Made by a program: the position numbers and the translations under genes | DNA from: a virus | Virus record (IMG/VR): IMGVR_UViG_3300046009_002515 | Location: 1 to 33,604 of that record | Reading direction: 5' to 3' (one strand) | DNA: 33,604 nucleotides | Part shown: in pieces, positions 28,093-33,604 of the stretch | Layout of the letters: every line of letters starts with the position of its first letter | Numbering within the stretch: position 1 is the first letter of the stretch | The notes under the pieces: model-generated | Databases searched by the model: none | Told to the model about the DNA's origin: nothing | The model's input: only the letters and a program-made list of their open reading frames with translations

Positions 28093-28895
28093 CCACAAAA
28101 TCACACAATCCCGCAGACCAGGTTGAGCGTTGGGACATCACCAAACTGGTGCCCTACGCACGCAACAGCCGCACACACTCCGACGAACAAATCAGCCAGC
28201 TCGCGGCCAGCATCAAAGAATGGGGCTGGACCACCCCAGTCTTGGTGGATGAAGACGGCAGCATCATTGCTGGCCACGGTCGCACCCTTGCAGCCCAACG
28301 CCTCAAGATGACCGAAGTTCCTGTCATGGTGGCCAAAGGATGGAGCGATGCCAAGAAACGCGCCTACGTCATCGCGGACAACAAGCTGGCCATGAACGCA
28401 GGCTGGGATGAGCAAATGCTGGCTCTCGAGCTCACAGAGCTGCAAGGCCTCGGCTTTGGCATGGATCTGATCGGATTCAGCAAAGACGAAATCGCAGCAC
28501 TCATGCCCAAAGACCCAGACGACGAAAACGCTGACATCAGCAAATACACCAAGAAGATCGACGCCCCCATCTACCAACCCACAGGCGACTGCCCACCCAC
28601 AGCAGCCCTCTACGATTCAGCCAAGTACACCCAGCTGACAGCCCAGATCCACCAGAACAATGACCTGGCGCCAGAGGTCAAAGAGTTCTTGCTTCTCGCG
28701 GCCACCAGGCACATCCGTTTCGACTTCGAGCAGATCGCAGAGTTTTACGCTCACGCAGACCCAGACACTCAGCAGCTCATGGAGGACAGCGCCCTCGTCA
28801 TCATCGACTTCGACAAAGCCATCTCGGGCGGCTACGTCAAACTCTCCCAGGCCATGGGCAAGATCTACGCCAGCGAGAAGGGCGGCGACCAATGA
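28089..28895 (+). CDS. ParB/Srx-domain protein with C-terminal module of DNA-modification systems
   Basis: 268 residues. Residues 13-130 are the ParB N-terminal nuclease/NTP-binding fold: VERWDITKLVPYARNSRTHS, EWGWTTPVLVDEDGSIIAGH with GHGR at 62-65, then VMVAKGWSDAKKRAYVIADN and the 'GWD..ML..EL..L...GF...L.GF...E' helix usually placed before an adenine methyltransferase. Here no methyltransferase follows. Instead residues ~160-268 hold 'APIYQPTGDCPPTAALYDSA ... FLLLAATRHIRFDFEQIAEF, YAHADPDTQQLMEDSALVII', a module I recall with phage DNA-glycosyltransferase genes. The next gene, four bases overlapping, is such a glycosyltransferase. ParB folds hydrolyse CTP or cut DNA; the exact job here is unknown. 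Confidence 0.85.
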   Translation: MTTKSHNPADQVERWDITKLVPYARNSRTHSDEQISQLAASIKEWGWTTPVLVDEDGSIIAGHGRTLAAQRLKMTEVPVMVAKGWSDAKKRAYVIADNKLAMNAGWDEQMLALELTELQGLGFGMDLIGFSKDEIAALMPKDPDDENADISKYTKKIDAPIYQPTGDCPPTAALYDSAKYTQLTAQIHQNNDLAPEVKEFLLLAATRHIRFDFEQIAEFYAHADPDTQQLMEDSALVIIDFDKAISGGYVKLSQAMGKIYASEKGGDQ

Positions 28896-29809
28896 CCACA
28901 GAGGAACGGCGCTTCGCAGTTTTCATCCTCACCCACGGCAGGGCGAACTGCGTCTACACCTACGAAGCCCTGCGCAAACACGGCTACACAGGCGAGATCT
29001 ACCTCGTCTGCGATGACGAGGACAAACAGATCAAGCAATACCTGGCGCTCTACGGCCTCGACTCCGTGATCGTTTTCAACAAGCAAGAGGCCATCGACGA
29101 CACCGACAGCGGCGACAACCTCAAGAAGCGCAACAGCGTCGTCTACGCTCGCAATCAGAACTTCAAAATCGCGGCCGATCTCGGGCTCACGCACTTCTGG
29201 CAGCTCGATGACGATTACAGCGCCTTCGCCTACACCACCGACAACAGCGACGAATACATCACCAAAGACGCCTACACCAAGAAGCTCGATGACCTGCTCT
29301 TTGCCCTCTGCGACTTCATGGACGAATCAGGCGCTTACTCCGTGGCCATGTCTCAAGGCGGCGACTTCATCGGTGGCGGCGAAGGCACTTTCGTCAAGCA
29401 CATCAAGAAGGGTAAATTCAGCCGGAAGGTCATGAACTCTTTTTTGTTCAGAGTCGACCGGCCCGTCAAGTTCATGGGCCGCATCAACGAGGACGTCAAC
29501 ATGTACGTCGAATGGGGTCGCCGCGGCCACCTCTTTGTCACCGTCCCACGCCTTCGCCTCTACCAAAAGGAAACCCAGACCAACTCCGGCGGCTTGACCG
29601 AGATCTACCTGGATCTCGGAACCTACGTCAAGAGTTTTTACAGCGTGCTTTACGCTCCCTCATGTGTCAGCATCACAGAGATGGGCAACAACGACAAACG
29701 CATCCACCACCAGATCTCATGGCGGCACGCAGTCCCCATGATCCTCGACGAGCAGCACCGCAAGCCCAGGCTCTTGTCGCGCTACACCAACACAGTCCAG
29801 GAGATGTAA
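28892..29809 (+). CDS. TET/JBP-associated-type glycosyltransferase (TAGT), DNA base modification
   Basis: 305 residues, ATGA overlap with the ParB gene. GT-A fold marks: FAVFILTHGR (residues 8-17), KHGYTGEIYLVCDDEDKQIK, VYARNQNFKIAADLGLTHFW and QLDDDY (104-109), the DxD-type metal/nucleotide-sugar site; 'DRPVKFMGRINEDVNMYVEW', with a probable catalytic Asp, follows later. This is the family described by Iyer et al. (2013) as TAGT, predicted to glycosylate modified bases in phage and fungal DNA. No signal peptide or membrane segment, so it acts in the cytoplasm. No TET/JBP dioxygenase, methyltransferase or hydroxymethylase is seen in the window, so its substrate base is unclear. Confidence 0.85.
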   Translation: MTTEERRFAVFILTHGRANCVYTYEALRKHGYTGEIYLVCDDEDKQIKQYLALYGLDSVIVFNKQEAIDDTDSGDNLKKRNSVVYARNQNFKIAADLGLTHFWQLDDDYSAFAYTTDNSDEYITKDAYTKKLDDLLFALCDFMDESGAYSVAMSQGGDFIGGGEGTFVKHIKKGKFSRKVMNSFLFRVDRPVKFMGRINEDVNMYVEWGRRGHLFVTVPRLRLYQKETQTNSGGLTEIYLDLGTYVKSFYSVLYAPSCVSITEMGNNDKRIHHQISWRHAVPMILDEQHRKPRLLSRYTNTVQEM

Positions 29810-29811
29810 CC

Positions 29812-30225
29812 ATGGCCAAACTTGAAAAATCGGTTGTAAAAAAGCAACAGACCCACGGCGGCGCTCGGGAAGGCTCAGGCCGCAAGGCATTCGAGCCCAC
29901 TGACGCCGAGCGCAAACAGGTCGAAGCCCTCAGCGGCTACGGCCTCCCCATCGAGCAGATCGCAGTCCTGATCCGCGAGGGCATCGACACCGACACCCTG
30001 CGCAAGCACTTCGCCATCGAGCTCCAATCAGGCAAAGCCAAGGCCAACGCCCAGGTCGGCAAGACGCTGTTCCAGAAAGTCATGGCAGGTGACACCACTG
30101 CGGCCATCTGGTGGAGCAAAACCCAAATGCGCTGGGCCGAGACCCAGAAGCACGAGCTGACCGGGGCCGACGGCGCTCCCCTGGAGTTCACCAAGATCGA
30201 ACGGGTGATCGTAAAGAATGGCTAA
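29812..30225 (+). CDS. Probable small terminase subunit / HTH DNA-binding protein, 137 aa
   Basis: ATG 29812, with AGGAG at proper distance in the end of the glycosyltransferase gene. The product opens with a basic run (KLEKSVVKKQQTHGGAREGS, GRKAFEPTDAERKQVEAL), then an HTH-like segment (SGYGLPIEQIAVLIREGIDT, DTLRKHFAIELQSGKAKANA) and an oligomerisation-type helix (LFQKVMAGDTTAAIWWSKTQ), ending 'HELTGADGAPLEF'. The order HTH-coiled helix, and an 8-base overlap with TerL, are what is expected of a small terminase that recognises pac and feeds DNA to TerL. Many databases call this family only hypothetical. Confidence 0.75.
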   Translation: MAKLEKSVVKKQQTHGGAREGSGRKAFEPTDAERKQVEALSGYGLPIEQIAVLIREGIDTDTLRKHFAIELQSGKAKANAQVGKTLFQKVMAGDTTAAIWWSKTQMRWAETQKHELTGADGAPLEFTKIERVIVKNG

Positions 30226-31444
30226 GGTCTTGCAGCTCCAGACCCCAGAGTGGGCCGTCCCCTTGATGAACCCCTCGCGCTACAAAGGCGCATGGGGTGG
30301 CCGAGGCTCCGGCAAGTCCCACTTCTTTGCCGAGCTCATGATCGAGGCTCACATCATGGACCAGAAGCGGCGCTCGGTTTGCGTGCGCGAGATCCAGAAG
30401 TCGCTCAACCAATCCGTCAAGCGCCTGCTGGAAACCAAGATCGAGGCCATGAATGCCGGGGCTTACTTTGAAGTCCAGGATGCCGTCATCAAGTGTCGCA
30501 AAGGCGACGGTGCGATCATCTTTCAGGGTATGCAAAACCACACGGCCGACTCGATCAAGTCGCTGGAAGGCTACGACTGCGCCTGGGTGGAGGAAGCCCA
30601 AAGCCTCAGCCAGACCAGCCTCGATTTGCTCCGGCCCACCATCCGAAAGCCAGACTCCGAACTCTGGTTTACCTGGAACCCGCGCCAGCAATCAGACCCG
30701 GTGGATCATCTGCTCCGTGGCCCAACGCCACCCAAGGACGCCAACGTCCTCAAGGTCAACTTCACCGACAATCCGTGGTTTCCAGACGTCCTCCGCGACG
30801 AAATGGAATACGACAAGCGCAGAGACCCAGACAAATACCAGCACGTTTGGATGGGCGGCTATCTCACCAACAGCAACACCCGTGTGTTCAAAAACTGGAA
30901 GGTCGAAGAGTTCGAGGCACCGAAGGACGCAATCCACCGCCTCGGCGCTGACTGGGGTTTCTCCATCGACCCCACCACCCTGGTGCGCTGCCACATCATT
31001 GGCCGCACCCTCTACATCGACTACGAGGCCTACATGGTCGGCTGCGAGATCGTGAACACCCCAGAGCTGTTCATGACCGTGCCCGAGGCAGAAAAGTGGC
31101 CCATCGTGGCCGACTCCGCCAGGCCAGAGACCATCAGCCACATGAAGAAAAACGGCTTCCCCAAGATCATGACGGCCGTCAAAGGCCCACGATCGGTGGA
31201 AGAGGGCATCGAGTTTTTGAAGAACTATGACATCGTGGTGCACCCCCGCTGCATCCACACCATCGACGAGCTCACCCTCTACAGCTACAAGCAAGACCCC
31301 CTGACCGGCAAGATCCTGCCAGTGCTGGAGGACAAGAAAAACCACGTAATCGATGCCCTGCGCTACGCCTGCGAAGCCGTGCGCCGAGCCGGTGCATCCA
31401 AACCCGCGATCTTCACCCCTTTGCCAAATGTCAAGAAGTGGTGA
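30218..31444 (+). CDS. Terminase large subunit (Sf6/P22-like, Terminase_3 type)
   Basis: 408 residues. ATPase: Walker A GGRGSGKS (27-34), CVREIQKSLNQSVKRLLETK (adenine/coupling), Walker B with catalytic Glu in YDCAWVEEAQSLS, and FTWNPRQQSDPVD (coupling motif). Nuclease: LGADWGFSIDPTT (first Asp), IVADSARPETISHMKKNGFP (second Asp) and KKNHVIDALRYACEAV (third Asp). The enzyme drives DNA into the procapsid through the portal and cuts the concatemer. Closest in plan to Sf6 gp2, a headful enzyme (470 aa), but shorter. Circular permutation of the genome, as the order of the window suggests, agrees with headful packaging. Confidence 0.95.
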   Translation: MAKVLQLQTPEWAVPLMNPSRYKGAWGGRGSGKSHFFAELMIEAHIMDQKRRSVCVREIQKSLNQSVKRLLETKIEAMNAGAYFEVQDAVIKCRKGDGAIIFQGMQNHTADSIKSLEGYDCAWVEEAQSLSQTSLDLLRPTIRKPDSELWFTWNPRQQSDPVDHLLRGPTPPKDANVLKVNFTDNPWFPDVLRDEMEYDKRRDPDKYQHVWMGGYLTNSNTRVFKNWKVEEFEAPKDAIHRLGADWGFSIDPTTLVRCHIIGRTLYIDYEAYMVGCEIVNTPELFMTVPEAEKWPIVADSARPETISHMKKNGFPKIMTAVKGPRSVEEGIEFLKNYDIVVHPRCIHTIDELTLYSYKQDPLTGKILPVLEDKKNHVIDALRYACEAVRRAGASKPAIFTPLPNVKKW

Positions 31445-31472
31445 GACAATCGCACAAATTGAGGAAATTCCC

Positions 31473-33545
31473 ATGGCCAGAATGAGCAACGACCAACGAC
31501 TCGCCAACCTTCATGCAGAAGCCCTGGCGCAGTTTGACGACGTACAAACAGCCCTCCGCGACGAGCGCTTGCAATGCCTCCAAGACCGGCGCTTCTACTC
31601 TCTGGCAGGCAGCCAGTGGGAAGGCCCACTCTGGGACTTGTACGAGAACAAGCCCAAGTTCGAGGTCAATAAGATCATGCTCTCGGTGATTCGCATCATC
31701 AACGAGTACCGCAACAACCGCATCACGGTGGACTACGTGTCCAAGGATGGCCAGGAAAACGACAAGTTGGCCGAGGTCTGCGATGGTCTCTACCGGGCAG
31801 ACGAGCAGGCATCCGTGGCGGATGAGGCCTACGACAATGCTTTTGAGGAAGCAGTCGGCGGCGGCATCGGAGCATGGCGTTTGCGCACAGTCTACGAAGA
31901 CGAGGAGAACGACGAAGACGACCGCCAGCGCATCAGGATCGAGCCCATTTTCGACGCTGACAGCTCGGTGTTCTTCGACCTCGGGGCCAAGCGCCAGGAC
32001 AAGTCCGACGCCAAATATTGCTACGTCGTCACCTCCATGACGCGCCAGGCCTACAAAGACACCTGGGGCGACGATCCAACCGACTGGCCCAAGATCATCC
32101 ATCAGTATGAATTCGACTGGTGCACCCCTGACGTCGTGTACGTGGCCGAATACTACAAGGTCGAGGAAAAGACCGAGACCATCCGCATCTTCCAGAACAT
32201 CGCAGGCGAGGAAGAGCGCTACACCCAAGCCGACTTCGCCAACGACGAGACCCTGGAAGAAACCCTCGCGGCCATCGGCACAGTCGAGATCCGCCAGAAG
32301 CGAGTCAAGCGCAAGCGCGTGCGCAAATACATCATGTCCGGCGGCAAGGTCTTGGAGGACGCAGGCTACATCGCAGGCAAGTGCATCCCGATTGTGGTCG
32401 TGTACGGCAAGCGCTGGTTCGTCGACAACATCGAGCGTTGCATGGGCCACGTGCGCCTGGCCAAAGACGCCCAGCGCCTCAAGAATATGCAGCTGTCCAA
32501 GCTGGGCGAGATCTCAGCGCTGTCATCGGTCGAGAAGCCGATCCTGACCCCCGAGCAAGTCGCAGGCCACCAGGTCATGTGGTCAGAGGACAACCTCAAG
32601 GACTACCCGTATCTGCTCATCAACCCGATCACCGACCAAAACGGCAACCAGGCCGTGTCGGGCCCAGTCGCTTACACCCGCGCCCCCAACATCCCACCGG
32701 CCATGGCCGCGCTCTTGCAGATCACCGAAACCGACATGCAAGACATCTTGGGCAACCCCCAGGGCGCAGACAAAATGGTCAGCGGTATGTCAGGCAAAGC
32801 CGTGGAGATGATCCAGACTCGCGTCGATATGCAGGCCTTCATCTACATGAGCAACTTCGCCAAAGGCATGAAGCGCTGCGGCGAGATCTGGCTCTCCATG
32901 GCCAAAGAGGTCTACATCGAGGACAAGCGCAAGATGAAGACCATCGCCCCCACAGGCGAGGCCGGTATGGTCGAACTCATGCAGCCATCCATCGATCAAG
33001 AGACCGGCGAAGTCGTCATGGAAAACGATCTCACGGCGGCCACCTTTGACGTCGTGGCCGAGGTCGGCCCATCCAGCACCAGCAAGCGCGAGGCCACAGT
33101 CCGCGCCCTGACCGGAATGCTCCAGATCACAAACGACCCAGAGACTGCCCAGGTCATTACCGCCATGGCCATGATGAACATGGAAGGCGAGGGCATCAGC
33201 GACGCCAATGCCTACTTCCGCAAGAAGCTCCTGCGCATGGGCGTGGTCAAACCCACAGATGCCGAGGCCGAAGAACTCATGGCCGAGATGCAAGGCCAGC
33301 CGCAAGACCCCAATGCCATGTACTTGCAGGCAGCAGCTGAAGAAGCCACAGCCAAAGCAGCCCAGGCTCGGGCCAACACCGTCAAGACAGTGGCCGACGC
33401 AGAACTCAGCCGGGCCAAAACGGTCGAAACCCTCAGCAACATCGACATGGATTCTCAGGATCACGCCCTCAACATGGCCGAACAAATCGGCGGCATGATC
33501 CAGCAACAAGCACAACCAGTTGTCAATCAACCCACAATTGAGTGA
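31473..33545 (+). CDS. Portal protein, P22 gp1-like
   Basis: I start at ATG 31473 (GAGGAAATTCCC upstream); the frame is open to 31353 within the terminase gene. The 690-residue product matches P22 portal (725). Family marks: RDERLQCLQDRRFYSLAGSQ, WEGPLWDLYENKPKFEVNKI, MLSVIRIINEYRNNRITVDY near the N-terminus, then 'DADSSVFFDLGAKRQDKSDA', 'GCIPIVVVYGKRWFVDNIER'-like segment, 'GHVRLAKDAQRLKNMQLSKL', and a helical barrel at the C-terminus with Ala/Gln-rich repeats (AAAEEATAKAAQARANTVKT). Twelve copies form the vertex for packaging and the seat of gp4. The scaffold gene should follow outside the window. Confidence 0.95.
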   Translation: MARMSNDQRLANLHAEALAQFDDVQTALRDERLQCLQDRRFYSLAGSQWEGPLWDLYENKPKFEVNKIMLSVIRIINEYRNNRITVDYVSKDGQENDKLAEVCDGLYRADEQASVADEAYDNAFEEAVGGGIGAWRLRTVYEDEENDEDDRQRIRIEPIFDADSSVFFDLGAKRQDKSDAKYCYVVTSMTRQAYKDTWGDDPTDWPKIIHQYEFDWCTPDVVYVAEYYKVEEKTETIRIFQNIAGEEERYTQADFANDETLEETLAAIGTVEIRQKRVKRKRVRKYIMSGGKVLEDAGYIAGKCIPIVVVYGKRWFVDNIERCMGHVRLAKDAQRLKNMQLSKLGEISALSSVEKPILTPEQVAGHQVMWSEDNLKDYPYLLINPITDQNGNQAVSGPVAYTRAPNIPPAMAALLQITETDMQDILGNPQGADKMVSGMSGKAVEMIQTRVDMQAFIYMSNFAKGMKRCGEIWLSMAKEVYIEDKRKMKTIAPTGEAGMVELMQPSIDQETGEVVMENDLTAATFDVVAEVGPSSTSKREATVRALTGMLQITNDPETAQVITAMAMMNMEGEGISDANAYFRKKLLRMGVVKPTDAEAEELMAEMQGQPQDPNAMYLQAAAEEATAKAAQARANTVKTVADAELSRAKTVETLSNIDMDSQDHALNMAEQIGGMIQQQAQPVVNQPTIE

Positions 33546-33604
33546 CAATTACGCACACGGTATCCACCCAGCCGTTTTAATGGGTGAGTTTCACAGGGTC
33601 AAAG
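33546..33604 (+). other. Non-coding end of window after portal gene
   Basis: A 6-bp inverted repeat (CACCCA at 33564-33569 region with TGGGTG near 33585) flanks an A/T-rich centre (GCCGTTTTAA). It is weak, without a T run. Nothing else is recognisable; the next gene (probably scaffold) is beyond the edge. Confidence 0.3.

Noticed and set aside
31431-32450. 339-codon open frame on the minus strand
   Set aside because: Shadow of the portal gene, with Asp/Val/Leu/Ala bias mirroring the codons opposite; no ribosome binding site.
1-33604. tRNA genes and insertion sequences
   Set aside because: No cloverleaf-like segment with a TTCGANTC-type arm was noticed in the gaps, and no transposase or terminal inverted repeats were seen. 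The gaps are few and short.

Overview
The window is most of the genome of a tailed, short-tailed (podovirus) phage of the P22/Sf6 type. Evidence: a P22-type portal, an Sf6-like large terminase, a P22-type coat protein (C-terminal end only), gp4-like and gp10-like tail-hub proteins, three consecutive ejection proteins in the gp7-gp20-gp16 order, and a tailspike with a P22-type head-binding domain. The window starts inside the coat gene and stops just after the portal gene. In the P22 order scaffold and the coat N-terminus lie between these, so probably only a short piece of a circularly permuted genome is missing. The host is probably a Gram-negative bacterium of the Burkholderiales: many of the small leftward genes look like small genes I associate with phages and prophages of that order. 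This is inference from memory, not a search. No integrase, excisionase or full-size repressor is visible, so lysogeny is unsupported.

Layout. (1) 1-10063, rightward: end of coat, a strong terminator, small basic proteins, tail hub (gp4-like, gp10-like), a probable tail-needle/knob protein, small structural proteins and the three ejection proteins. (2) 10129-13686: tailspike and its companions. From just after the head-binding domain this stretch is visibly richer in A/T at third codon positions than its surroundings, consistent with an exchanged receptor-binding cassette. (3) 13698-16279: a small virion-like protein, then the lysis cassette (XhlA-like protein, two conserved membrane proteins, a 3-TM holin, an M15 peptidase endolysin). 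(4) 16267-25367, leftward: a dense early operon in which nearly every junction is a 4-base ATGA or TGATG overlap. It carries several very small genes (30-52 codons), a MazG-like pyrophosphohydrolase, an Arc-like regulator, a VRR-NUC nuclease, a PAPS-reductase-like gene split by a frameshift in a G8 tract, a DEAD/DEAH helicase, a Cas4/RecB-like nuclease, a DUF669 protein and an AAA ATPase. (5) 25368-25495: divergent control region. (6) 25496-27689, rightward: a small HTH protein and a Toprim/RecA-like primase-helicase. (7) 27690-27909: a non-coding block with two consensus DnaA boxes in 16-bp direct repeats, seven GGTAAC hexamers and a near-perfect hairpin, the best candidate for the replication origin. 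(8) 27910-33545: a ParB-domain protein paired with a TET/JBP-associated-type DNA glycosyltransferase, then the packaging genes (probable small terminase, large terminase, portal).

How it works together (inference): the left operon and the primase-helicase set up replication and recombination using the host DNA polymerase, since no phage polymerase is seen. The ParB/glycosyltransferase pair, directly upstream of the terminase, probably modifies or marks phage DNA before packaging. The rightward late genes build the P22-like particle and lyse the cell. The most unusual points are the ParB-glycosyltransferase pair without any visible enzyme making a glycosylatable base, the split PAPS-reductase gene, the iteron-like origin, and the recurring four-cysteine module in three otherwise unrelated proteins.
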